From Rickettsiales bacterium (lineage in GTDB: Bacteria > Pseudomonadota > Alphaproteobacteria > Rs-D84 > CACZYB01), in assembly GCA_031288035.1 (NCBI GenBank), contig JAITSG010000004.1, positions 1-17,630 of the forward strand: DNA of 17,630 nucleotides, written 5' to 3'. This document shows positions 7,666 to 15,780 of the stretch, one piece after another. Below the pieces are notes generated by a model that was given only the letters and a program-made list of their open reading frames with translations, searched no databases and was not told the DNA's origin. Positions within the stretch are counted from its first letter, which is position 1, and every line of letters begins with the position of its first letter. The position numbers and the translations under genes are program-made.

Positions 7666-8639
7666 GGGCGAGGGCGCTTGTTTCGCGCGAACCTTTTACT
7701 GATGTTTTCCTTGACCCTGGCGACGTATTTTTCCATAGTCCTGTCGTCCTTGATTTCATTGCGGTTGTAGTATTCATACGATTCGTCCCAATCAGGCCGC
7801 CGCTCTCCGCTGACCACGTCGCCGCGCGCCTTTTTCATCCGGAACTCTTCCTTCGACTTGCCCCAATAGTGGTTCAGCCGCATCTTGTCGTACGCGGGCT
7901 TGCGCCACATTCCTCTCAGTCCGTGTATTTCCATCTGCCTTTTGGTGTTGCGCGTGATAAAGGGTCCGGCGAACCTCGCGTTGTGGGTAAGCATCCGTAT
8001 GGCGCGCCGCGGGTTCACGATCGACTTGAACATGCGGTTGCGCTCAAACTCCGGCCTCGAATGCGCGGTGAAGCGCTCTATGACCAGGCCGTCGGTTTTC
8101 TTGTCAAAACCGTTGTCGCCGTAGAATAGCCAGTTGACGCATACGGCCGGCAGGTCCTCGTATTCGCGCAGTATTTCGGGTATCGTAGGCTTCGATATCG
8201 GCACAAGGAATTCGTCCAGATCTATGAAGGCTATCCAGCGGTCGGTCGCGCGGTGTTTCGCGAGCGCGTCGTTGTACGCCGCGGACTGTTGTCCGGTTCC
8301 GGGCCAGGATTTATGATCGGCTATGCCGTCGCGGACATACGGGGCCAGAACGGTCTTGGTGTCGTCCGTCGATTCGTTGTCGTATATATAGAATTTCTCC
8401 ACGCCGACCAGCAGGTGGTATTCTATCCATTCAGCTATGTACGCGGCCTCGTTCTTGACTATCGCGCATGCGGACAGGTAGGTCGGGAATTTTTCGGGTT
8501 CGCCCTCGCGCTTGAGCCTGCGCTTGAATGCCAGATATTCGCGGACGTAGCCTTCCCGCACGGCGTCCCTGAATCCCTTCGACGGGACGAGCGCGCACAG
8601 GATTCTCCGAAGCTTGCGTCCGATCTTTCCGTATTCCAT
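7662..8639 (-). CDS. Glycosyltransferase family 92 (DUF23-type) protein
   Basis: A cytoplasmic GT-A fold glycosyltransferase of the GT92/DUF23 group, which in bacteria is often found with surface polysaccharide genes. Acceptor and sugar cannot be told. Numbered from the ATG at 8639 (325 aa), the motifs are 'SACAIVKNEAAYIAEWIEYH' at 56-75, 'FYIYDNESTDDT' at 83-94 (nucleotide-sugar site), and 'AFIDLDEFLVP' with the metal-binding D140-x-D142. The basic 'NTKRQMEIHGL' region and 'RLNHYWGKSKEEF' toward the end are also typical. An upstream ATG at 8699 would add 20 non-conserved residues, but a TATAAT box lies between the two, so 8639 is preferred. It has no Shine-Dalgarno and may be leaderless. It is transcribed alone, convergent with the HExxH gene and divergent from the FYDLN gene. 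Confidence 0.85.
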   Translation of the reverse strand: MEYGKIGRKLRRILCALVPSKGFRDAVREGYVREYLAFKRRLKREGEPEKFPTYLSACAIVKNEAAYIAEWIEYHLLVGVEKFYIYDNESTDDTKTVLAPYVRDGIADHKSWPGTGQQSAAYNDALAKHRATDRWIAFIDLDEFLVPISKPTIPEILREYEDLPAVCVNWLFYGDNGFDKKTDGLVIERFTAHSRPEFERNRMFKSIVNPRRAIRMLTHNARFAGPFITRNTKRQMEIHGLRGMWRKPAYDKMRLNHYWGKSKEEFRMKKARGDVVSGERRPDWDESYEYYNRNEIKDDRTMEKYVARVKENISKRFARNKRPRP

Positions 8640-8646
8640 CGGCTCG

Positions 8647-8675
8647 ATTATAGGCGCGCTGGCGCCTATGCGCAA
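8647..8675 (-). promoter_or_regulatory. Probable promoter for the GT92 gene, leaderless transcript predicted
   Basis: On the minus strand TTGCGC (8675-8670), 17 bp, then a perfect TATAAT (8652-8647). The ATG at 8639 starts 8 nt after the -10 box, at or next to the expected +1, so the mRNA would have little or no leader. No ribosome site precedes the ATG, which agrees. The weak -35 lowers confidence. Confidence 0.45.
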
Positions 8676-8719
8676 CAATTTTGCTTGACTTGCGTCCATA
8701 CTATGATATTTCTGGCTCC

Positions 8720-8983
8720 ATGGACAATGTAAAGGGCAAGAAGAGGATCTGTCCGGACTGCGGGAGCGCGTTTTACGACATGAACCGGCCGGACATAGTC
8801 TGTCCCAAGTGCAGGAAGGGTTTCCGCGAGGACGAGGAGATAGAGTTCATCCGCTCCAAGAAGCGCACCGCGGCGAAGGAGGCTCCGGCGGATCCCGTTG
8901 ATTCCGCGGCCGCGGACGACGAGATGGAGTACGGCGACGATCCGGCCGAGGTGCAGGAGCTTTTCAAGCCGGACGAGGAATAG
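8720..8983 (+). CDS. FYDLN-acid zinc-ribbon protein (TIGR02300-type), alphaproteobacterial marker
   Basis: A small cytoplasmic protein (88 aa) of unknown function, almost limited to Alphaproteobacteria. The N-terminal signature 'KRICPDCGSAFYDMNRPDIVCPKC' region carries two CxxC pairs (C11/C14 and C28/C31), a zinc-ribbon fold, with FYDM in place of FYDL. The C-terminal half is a disordered acidic tail (DDEMEYGDDPAEVQELFKPDEE), as in the family. The ATG at 8720 starts right before the conserved block. An in-frame TTG at 8681 would add 13 unrelated residues. There is no Shine-Dalgarno; TATGAT at 8702-8707 and TTGACT at 8685-8690 lie just upstream but are too close together (11 bp) to act as a pair, so the promoter is unresolved. 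The usual neighbours (aroA, cmk, rpsA) are absent. Confidence 0.85.
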   Translation: MDNVKGKKRICPDCGSAFYDMNRPDIVCPKCRKGFREDEEIEFIRSKKRTAAKEAPADPVDSAAADDEMEYGDDPAEVQELFKPDEE

Positions 8984-9001
8984 CCGCGGCTTCGGCCCGC
9001 C
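8984..9001. terminator. Possible UUCG-loop hairpin between convergent genes
   Basis: The 18 bp gap between the FYDLN stop and the GT2 stop is almost entirely a small hairpin: GCGGC (8986-8990), loop TTCG (8991-8994), then GCC-C-GC (8995-9000) with one bulged C. A UUCG-capped stem in a convergent gap could terminate both transcripts, but no strong T-run follows on either side. Confidence 0.3.
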
Positions 9002-9880
9002 TTATCTTATCGTCATTATCGGGATTATTCCTAACAGGTTATAGCAGATCTTGTTCGGCGAGGCGACCTTGGTCATCACGGTTATGCGCGAAAACAGGCG
9101 GTATTTCGTGACGGTCTTTTTCTGGTGTCCCTCGAATATCCCGCTTAGGCCGTACTCTTGCGCGAAGACGGCGAGGAGTTCGCGCACGCGCTCGTGCGAC
9201 CGGCGGGCCGCCGGGTTGGGCCTGTTCGTGGCGGACGACGGGGTGTTCGTATAGCAATACATTGCGCCCGGGGCGGCCGCGACCCTGTTCGCGAAATATA
9301 CCGCCTGGACCGAGAACAGGAGATCTTCCTTGCTTGACAGGCTCTCCTCGAACCTGAGTCCATGCCGCACAATGAGGTCGCGCCTGAACATGAAACGCAC
9401 GCACATTCCGCCCTCGTCGGCTATCATGCGCATCTTTGCCTCGCCCCCTATGACTACGAGAGGCTGGGAGAAGCCGTGCGCGCGTCCGTCGCGTTCGCTG
9501 TAATAGCCGCACGCGGCGACCTCCGCCCCCGCGCCGGTGGCGGCGCAAAGCATGAGGGCGAGGCTCCCGCTGTTCAGGAAATAGTCGTCCGCGTCGCAGA
9601 AATATATCCAGTCGCCGTCGGCCATGGATAGCCCCCTGTTGCGCGCGGACGAAACGCCGGCGTTTTCCTGGCGAACCGTCCTCATCCGGCCGTCTTGCGC
9701 GGCATAGCTCTCCAGTATTTTGGAAGACCCGTCGGTCGAGCCGTCGTCCACCGCTATTATTTCCAAGTCGCCGTGGGTCTGCGAAAGCACGCTGTCAATG
9801 CAGCGCCCAAGATATTCGGCCGCGTTGTAGACGGGTATTATTACGGATATTTTTTGTCTACGGAGGGGTATTTTGTCCAT
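9002..9880 (-). CDS. GT2 family glycosyltransferase
   Basis: A family 2 GT-A glycosyltransferase, expected to transfer a sugar from a nucleotide donor to an envelope glycan or lipid carrier at the cytoplasmic face of the membrane. In its 292 residues the fold is clear: 'ISVIIPVYNAAEYL' at 11-24, nucleotide site 'AVDDGSTDGS' at 43-52, 'NAGVSSARNRGLSMADGDW' at 73-91 and the metal-binding DADDY at 96-100. 'SLSSKEDLLF' in the second half fits the ED catalytic-base motif. There is no obvious transmembrane segment apart from a mildly hydrophobic end (YNLLGIIPIMTIR). The ATG at 9880 has GGAG at 9893-9890, 9 nt upstream. The gap to the HD gene stop is 15 bp, making it the third gene of the phosphorylase-HD operon, an odd partnership. 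Donor and acceptor are unknown. Confidence 0.88.
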   Translation of the reverse strand: MDKIPLRRQKISVIIPVYNAAEYLGRCIDSVLSQTHGDLEIIAVDDGSTDGSSKILESYAAQDGRMRTVRQENAGVSSARNRGLSMADGDWIYFCDADDYFLNSGSLALMLCAATGAGAEVAACGYYSERDGRAHGFSQPLVVIGGEAKMRMIADEGGMCVRFMFRRDLIVRHGLRFEESLSSKEDLLFSVQAVYFANRVAAAPGAMYCYTNTPSSATNRPNPAARRSHERVRELLAVFAQEYGLSGIFEGHQKKTVTKYRLFSRITVMTKVASPNKICYNLLGIIPIMTIR

Positions 9881-9895
9881 TCATTTTATCTCCTG

Positions 9896-10909
9896 TCAAT
9901 GTATTTTCCCATGAAAAGGCGGCTGGATTTCGGTAATTTTGGGAAGGGAAGCCAAGCTTGCGGCATACCGTTCGTCCCGTTCCGAATAGCGCCTCGTCCG
10001 GCCGTCGTCCATGAACAGGGGGTCCGCGCGCCGGAGCTTGGCCATGTATTTATCGCCCGCGGCGCACGGGTGTTTGAGGAATTCTCTGGGCGTAAGGTCT
10101 AGTATGCGAAACAGCTCGTCGAGCTCCCCGTCCTTCGCGCCGCGGAGCCGGGCGATTATTTCCTCGTCGCCGTACTCGTACAGGTCGTCGAATTTAAGTA
10201 TGCCCTTGTTTATGGCCGACTTGATGGTCCGCGCAAACACATGATACAGTTTTGCCGGAGCGTACGCGGCCCAAAGCGTCCTGTCCATATGGGAGTACAG
10301 GTGTGCGAACCGGCGCGCGGCGGCCATGGTCTTGAACGCGAAGCGGCCGTCCGCCACGGTCAGTGAATCGGCGAAAGCCCTAAGCTCTTCCGGCGTCGCC
10401 CACCCGGCGAAGTTCCGGCCTGGCATAAGCTCGCGCATGGTATAGTCGAGCCTGTCCGCGCATATATCGGGCAGCGGCAGCTCTTTCAAGGTGAAGTTCC
10501 TGTCGTCCATTATATAGGCCGGGTCGAATCCGTGCTTTTCAAGTATCCGGGATATTCCGCTCTTTTCCGCGTAGCGCGCGCGGATAGTGTCGCCGTACTC
10601 TCCGAGCGCGGCGGCATTTTCGTCGCCATAGACCACGTAGTCCACCAGGTGCGAGAACGCGGAGTGGGACGCGTCGTGGACCAGGCCGGCTATCTGCTCC
10701 TCTATGGGGGCGCCGAAGCGGCGGAGCAGCAGGAACACGCCGATAGAGTGTTCCAGTCTGGAGGTATTGTCCGAAAACTCGGTGCACGGGAACTTCGTCG
10801 CTAACATTCCTATGCCGGCCAGGCGCCTCATGGCCTTCGATTCTAGGAGCTCGCCCACGATAGGCTCGTCGACTCGGAAGTTCCCGTATATGAGGTCTGA
10901 GAGTATCAT
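9896..10909 (-). CDS. HD-domain metal-dependent phosphohydrolase
   Basis: A 337-aa cytoplasmic HD superfamily protein. 'RLEHSIGVFLLLRRFG' supplies the first histidine (H54), 'IAGLVHDASHSAFSHLVDYV' supplies HD (H78-D79) followed by H82 and H87, and 'DICADRLDYTMRE' supplies the closing aspartate (D151 or D154). This arrangement resembles the dGTPase/YwfO-like branch, whose members hydrolyse nucleotides or dNTPs, but the substrate cannot be read from the sequence. The rest is helical with a basic C-terminus. The ATG at 10909 has GAGG 5 nt upstream inside the 7 bp gap after the phosphorylase stop, so the two are co-expressed. With a nucleoside phosphorylase as upstream partner, a nucleotide-breakdown role is plausible inference. 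Confidence 0.8.
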   Translation of the reverse strand: MILSDLIYGNFRVDEPIVGELLESKAMRRLAGIGMLATKFPCTEFSDNTSRLEHSIGVFLLLRRFGAPIEEQIAGLVHDASHSAFSHLVDYVVYGDENAAALGEYGDTIRARYAEKSGISRILEKHGFDPAYIMDDRNFTLKELPLPDICADRLDYTMRELMPGRNFAGWATPEELRAFADSLTVADGRFAFKTMAAARRFAHLYSHMDRTLWAAYAPAKLYHVFARTIKSAINKGILKFDDLYEYGDEEIIARLRGAKDGELDELFRILDLTPREFLKHPCAAGDKYMAKLRRADPLFMDDGRTRRYSERDERYAASLASLPKITEIQPPFHGKIH

Positions 10910-10916
10910 GCCGGCC

Positions 10917-11696
10917 TCACAGTCTCTGGACTATTTTCATGGCTTGTTCCAGCATCCAGTACCGCCTGTCTTCGCGCGAATAGTCTGTCCATTCGCGCTT
11001 GTCCCATTCCGGGCCGTCCAGGCAGTCCCCGCCGTAAAATATCTGGCCGAAAAGCGCGCCGTTATATCGCGCCGCCGCCAAATAGCTGGCGCATTCCATT
11101 TCGACCGAGATGCAGCCTTCGGCTTTCCTCGACGCGAACAAGCCGTTGGTTTCGCGGTAGAATGCGTCCGTAGTCCAGGTTTTCCCCTTTGCGAAGGGGA
11201 TTTCGTTCTCGGTCAGATAGTCCTCTATGGCCTCGACCGCCCTTTTGTCCGCGTCTATCCAGCGTGACGGGGCGGCGTAATGGTACGATGTTCCCTCGTC
11301 CCTAAGGGCGGATATGGGCAAAATAAGCTTCCCTCTCGAAATTTCTTTGTCCAAGACGCCCGCGCTGCCTATTGCTAGGAATTTCCTGCATCCCATGGCC
11401 GAGATTTCGTCTATCTGCGCCGCGGCTAGCGGTCCGCCTACCAAGGCGGGCGTCAAGCAGATCTGCGCGCCGTCAAAATCGACTTTATGGATTTTCGCGC
11501 AAATCCCGCCGCCGGCCACAGTAAATTGCGAGACGGTTTCGCTTGGATATCTTTGGGTCAGTTTTTCGACCGCCTCGGCGAAGAAGCACAGCACGCAGCG
11601 CTCCGGCATGTTCGGTATAGGCGCAATGATTTTCCTAGAATCTATCTTGACTTCGCGGGAGGAGTCGAACTCTAGGATCGGGAACTCTTTTTTCAT
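10917..11696 (-). CDS. Nucleoside phosphorylase (PNP/UDP family), uridine-phosphorylase-like
   Basis: A cytoplasmic enzyme predicted to cleave nucleosides with phosphate, giving base and (deoxy)ribose-1-phosphate. It has 259 aa from the ATG at 11696. PNP_UDP_1 motifs are present: 'FTVAGGGICAKIH' at 58-70, 'FLAIGSAGVLD' at 106-116, 'RDEGTSYHY' at 132-140, 'TTDAFYRET' at 175-183, the ribose-binding 'SVEMECASYLAAAR' at 197-210 and 'YGGDCLDG' at 221-228. The layout is closer to uridine phosphorylases than to MTA/SAH nucleosidases, but base specificity is not certain. An ATG at 11750 would add 18 residues (MYGAQGKTAPRPRK...). It lies at the -10 box of the predicted promoter, so 11696, with an upstream purine-rich AAAGGAAAG, is preferred. 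It is the first gene of the operon with the HD and GT2 genes. Confidence 0.86.
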   Translation of the reverse strand: MKKEFPILEFDSSREVKIDSRKIIAPIPNMPERCVLCFFAEAVEKLTQRYPSETVSQFTVAGGGICAKIHKVDFDGAQICLTPALVGGPLAAAQIDEISAMGCRKFLAIGSAGVLDKEISRGKLILPISALRDEGTSYHYAAPSRWIDADKRAVEAIEDYLTENEIPFAKGKTWTTDAFYRETNGLFASRKAEGCISVEMECASYLAAARYNGALFGQIFYGGDCLDGPEWDKREWTDYSREDRRYWMLEQAMKIVQRL

Positions 11697-11750
11697 CCGG
11701 CGGCTTTCCTTTCGCGGCCTCGGCGCCGTTTTGCCCTGCGCGCCGTACAT

Positions 11751-11779
11751 ATGTTACGCGCCCGCCCGTCGTTTTTCAA
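11751..11779 (-). promoter_or_regulatory. Promoter for the phosphorylase-HD-GT2 operon
   Basis: Minus-strand TTGAAA (11779-11774), 17 bp, TAACAT (11756-11751). The expected start of transcription near 11744 is downstream of the first in-frame ATG (11750-11748), which favours the second ATG (11696) and a leader of ~48 nt. Confidence 0.55.
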
Positions 11780-11914
11780 TATTTTTATCAATTCTATCGA
11801 TATTGCGGGGTTCATGGTTTATCTTGCCATAACCCAGGGATTAAAAGGATGGATGGGGCGAAAGAATAGATCATAGGAAAATCTTCGCGGCCCGCGCGGC
11901 GGACCTTTACAGAT
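11780..11914. other. Non-coding stretch between operon promoter and first tRNA-linked repeat
   Basis: No supported gene. It holds one hairpin at 11809-11834 (GGTT-C-ATGG paired with CCATAACC, 9 nt loop, one bulged C) without a T-run on either side, and a GC-rich patch near 11886-11902. Short minus-strand ORFs running through this area and the repeats look spurious. Confidence 0.4.
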
Positions 11915-12024
11915 AAACAGGACTCGTCCGAACAACCGGGCTCTGCCTGGTTTTCGGACTCCGAATTCCAATCGAAAAAGAGCAAAGCCGTTAGGCGAGC
12001 GCGACTTTTCGATTGATGTTGGTG
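11915..12024 (-). repeat. tRNA-associated double-hairpin repeat, copy 1 (no tRNA attached)
   Basis: A 110 bp unit repeated three times in this island. The first ~52 bases (plus strand) are identical to copy 2. It holds hairpin A (11926-11959, GTCCGAA...TTCGGAC arms with a GGGC/GCC core) and hairpin B, whose arms CAATCGAAAA and TTTTCGATTG pair perfectly around GCC-GTTA-GGC. The end next to the tRNA position keeps CACCA (minus strand), as at a tRNA 3' end, but no tRNA precedes it; only about 29 unrelated-looking bases (12025-12053) separate it from copy 2. Confidence 0.8.
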
Positions 12025-12049
12025 TAAAATACAGGACGATTCTGGAACC

Positions 12050-12098
12050 ATAAAAACAGGACTCGTCCGAACAACCGGGCTCTGCCTGGTTTTCGGAC
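12050..12098 (-). terminator. Possible intrinsic terminator of the tRNA transcript
   Basis: Minus-strand stem GTCCGAAAACCAGGC / GCCCGGTTGTTCGGAC with a 3 nt loop and one bulge, then GAGTCCTG and TTTTT. The stem is strong but the T-run is 8 nt away, longer than normal. The same stem also lies between the two tRNAs, where termination would silence tRNA-Ala, so it may instead be a processing or stability element. Confidence 0.4.
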
Positions 12099-12164
12099 TC
12101 CGAATCCCAGGCGGAAAAGAGCAAAGCCGCTAGGCGAGCGCGACTTTTTCGATTGATGTTGGTG
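12054..12164 (-). repeat. tRNA-associated double-hairpin repeat, copy 2 (3' of tRNA-Ala)
   Basis: A 111 bp unit beginning, in the minus direction, at the CCA end of tRNA-Ala. Hairpin A (12065-12098) matches copy 1 exactly. Hairpin B has lost its far arm (CAGGCGGAAAAG where copy 1 has CAATCGAAAAAG), although the near arm TTTTTCGATTG is kept. Read on the minus strand, hairpin A is followed after 8 nt by five Ts (12056-12052), like an intrinsic terminator. Confidence 0.82.
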
Positions 12165-12236
12165 GAGGTGAAGAGATTCGAACTCTCGACCCCTTGATTG
12201 CGAACCAAGTGCTCTAGCCAGCTGAGCTACACCCCC
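12160..12236 (-). tRNA. tRNA-Ala (anticodon CGC)
   Basis: A 77 nt cloverleaf with encoded CCA. The acceptor GGGGGTG pairs with CACCTCC and contains the G3-U70 wobble pair that defines alanine tRNAs. The D-arm is GCTC/GAGC and the anticodon arm CTTGG-TTCGCAA-TCAAG gives anticodon CGC, reading GCG. The T-arm GAGAG-TTCGAAT-CTCTT is intact and the discriminator is A. This isoacceptor suits a GC-rich genome. It lies downstream of tRNA-Val on the same strand, with a repeat copy on each side. Confidence 0.93.
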
Positions 12237-12251
12237 GTAAAGTCAAAAAGC

Positions 12252-12358
12252 AAACTCGTCCGAACAACCGGGCTTTGCCTGGTTTTTGGACGCGAATTCC
12301 CCAATCGGAAAAGAGCGGAGGCGCCAGCCGAGCGCGATTTTTCGATTGATTATTGGTG
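12252..12358 (-). repeat. tRNA-associated double-hairpin repeat, copy 3 (between tRNA-Val and tRNA-Ala)
   Basis: The most diverged copy (~107 bp). It starts, on the minus strand, at the tRNA-Val 3' end. Hairpin A (12258-12291) is kept: the arm change TTCGGAC to TTTGGAC leaves a G-U pair. Hairpin B is also kept, with arms CAATCGGAAAA and TTTTTCGATTG (one G-U), while its inside sequence has changed to GGCGCC. Changes that keep pairing point to selection on RNA structure. Confidence 0.78.
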
Positions 12359-12430
12359 GGTGCAAAGAGACTTGAACTCCTGACCTCTACCATGTCAAGG
12401 TAGCGCTCTAGCCAGCTGAGCTATGCACCC
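12354..12430 (-). tRNA. tRNA-Val (anticodon GAC)
   Basis: A 77 nt cloverleaf with encoded CCA. The acceptor GGGTGCA pairs with TGCACCC, discriminator A; D-arm GCTC/GAGC; anticodon stem CTACC/GGTAG with loop TTGACAT, giving GAC, which reads GTC and GTT. The T-arm has TTCAAGT in the loop. It is the first gene of the minus-strand tRNA unit, about 40 nt downstream of the predicted start of transcription. Confidence 0.94.
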
Positions 12431-12450
12431 GTATAAAAAGCAATACATAC

Positions 12451-12469
12451 GCGCGGGCAAAACCCGCGT
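12451..12469 (-). other. Leader hairpin ahead of tRNA-Val
   Basis: CGCGGG (12452-12457) and CCCGCG (12463-12468) form a perfect 6 bp stem around CAAAA, extended by one G-U pair. It falls within the predicted 5' leader of the tRNA transcript, so it may be a processing signal. Its T-rich loop is on the minus strand. Confidence 0.4.
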
Positions 12470-12477
12470 CGCGCCAT

Positions 12478-12506
12478 AGGATAGCGGGGAAGCAAGGCGA
12501 AGTCAA
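12478..12506 (-). promoter_or_regulatory. Promoter of the tRNA-Val/tRNA-Ala unit
   Basis: Minus-strand TTGACT (12506-12501), 17 bp, TATCCT (12483-12478). Transcription would start near 12471 and run through the leader hairpin into tRNA-Val. Five of six -35 bases match consensus, and the position is right for a stable-RNA gene. Confidence 0.6.
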
Positions 12507-12564
12507 GGCTCTTTCTCGGCATGGCAAAACCCGGCGCGCGTCCGTCGGATTCCGCCGGCCGCGT

Positions 12565-13692
12565 TCACTTCAGCCTGGCCGCCTCGCGGCGCCTGAGTAT
12601 GCTGTCGAGTTTTTCCAGCACCCTCCTCGGCGGATCTAGGCCGGGTTCGTACTCCTTTGTTCCCGTGCCGAAGCGTATGCGCCTTCCGGGCGCTATCTTC
12701 GTGCGGTAATATATGGGTTTTTCGGACATGATGTAGGCCAGTTCCAGCACGTACGAGAACATATTCTCGGTGAACCATGTCTGGCCGTCCGGGTCGACGC
12801 GGGTGAATTCGGACGGATTCCTATGGTCGCCCTCGGACACGGGCGGAAAGGACGGCAGCCCGCCGGAGGCCGCCCCTTCGGCCGGCGCGAAATAGTCGCG
12901 GAGCTGGATATAGCCGTACGAATCGTTGATGACCGTAGCGAACGGGAGGAAGGCCAAAAACTGCGTCAGGAAGCGGTTGTTGTAAAGCGCCTCAATGGCG
13001 TCCGGATCCTTTCTGCCGAGGGCCGTCAGCTCCGCGTGCGTCGTCTGCCACATGTTCAGGCGGAGCTGGTCGTTCCATCCCGGTTCTTCCGGCTCCGGAT
13101 GCTTGAAGTATTCGCGCTTGACGTAATCTTGCGTCAGCATGTATTCCTCGCGCGAGAGCGAAAGCCTGCCCGGTTCGGACAGCCGTATGCGCCGGAGCAT
13201 TTCTTCCTCGGTCGGCTTCCATCCGCCGGAGGGCGTTTTAAGCAGGCTTCTCGTGTACGGCAGGCCCATGCCGTCCGCCGCGGCGAAAAAGCAGTGCACG
13301 GCCCCGCCGGCCGTGCACGGAACGCGGATTTCGCGCGGGTCAAGTACCTGCGAGGGGTTTATGTTTTTGGGGTCGGCCCTGCTCTTCTTTTCCCAGTCGA
13401 GGTATTTTGCCAGCTGGGACTCGGCGTCTATGGTTGCCGCGTCTATGATGAGGGTCAGCGGCCCCCCGAAATCATGCCGGCGGGCGAACTCTATGTTTAC
13501 CTTGTCGAGAAGCCGGTCGGCCACTGCCAGCGTGAAGAACATGAGGGCGTTGACCGAATAGTTGAAATCCGAAAGCTTCCTTTCCGGATTCGGGCGGAAA
13601 TTTTTGAGTGCCGACAGCGGGAACAGCATCTTTTCCGTCGTCCGTCCGGCAAGATGCTCCCGTATTTCGTCGAGCTTTTGCTTGGCGTTCAT
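12565..13692 (-). CDS. Hypothetical protein in tandem with rpoD
   Basis: Not recognised. The 375-aa protein has no signal peptide and no clear transmembrane helix; the most hydrophobic part is 'ALMFFTLAVADRLL' near residue 50. The N-terminus is helical. Then come a possible beta-strand with acidic end 'GGPLTLIIDAATIDAE', a 'VPCTAGGAVHCFFAAADG' segment with two cysteines and a histidine, a proline- and glutamate-rich middle and a basic C-terminus (RRREAARLK). None of this points to a known catalytic motif. The start at 13692 is well supported: AAAAAGGAG lies 7 nt before the ATG, while an ATG at 13722 adds only MRGRAKKEHK. It begins 44 bp after the rpoD stop on the same strand with no terminator visible, so it may ride on the rpoD transcript. 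Base composition and ATA-rich codon use match its neighbours. Confidence 0.7.
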   Translation of the reverse strand: MNAKQKLDEIREHLAGRTTEKMLFPLSALKNFRPNPERKLSDFNYSVNALMFFTLAVADRLLDKVNIEFARRHDFGGPLTLIIDAATIDAESQLAKYLDWEKKSRADPKNINPSQVLDPREIRVPCTAGGAVHCFFAAADGMGLPYTRSLLKTPSGGWKPTEEEMLRRIRLSEPGRLSLSREEYMLTQDYVKREYFKHPEPEEPGWNDQLRLNMWQTTHAELTALGRKDPDAIEALYNNRFLTQFLAFLPFATVINDSYGYIQLRDYFAPAEGAASGGLPSFPPVSEGDHRNPSEFTRVDPDGQTWFTENMFSYVLELAYIMSEKPIYYRTKIAPGRRIRFGTGTKEYEPGLDPPRRVLEKLDSILRRREAARLK

Positions 13693-13736
13693 TTTATGCT
13701 CCTTTTTGGCCCGTCCCCTCATGCCGGAGCTTTGTG

Positions 13737-15737
<2,001 letters not shown>

Positions 15738-15780
15738 ATTCGCTCGTTCGGATGGTTGAAGTTGTTCGGGAAGGCGGTTT

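Noticed and set aside
11812..12208. Short minus-strand ORFs with a repeated QAEPGCSDESC peptide
   Set aside because: They arise because the non-coding repeats are read in the same frame. They run into the tRNA-Ala gene and have no ribosome sites.
11915..12358. CRISPR array or transposon ends
   Set aside because: The three repeats are ~110 bp, have unequal spacing and contain tRNAs between them. There is no short-repeat/unique-spacer pattern, no transposase and no target duplications.
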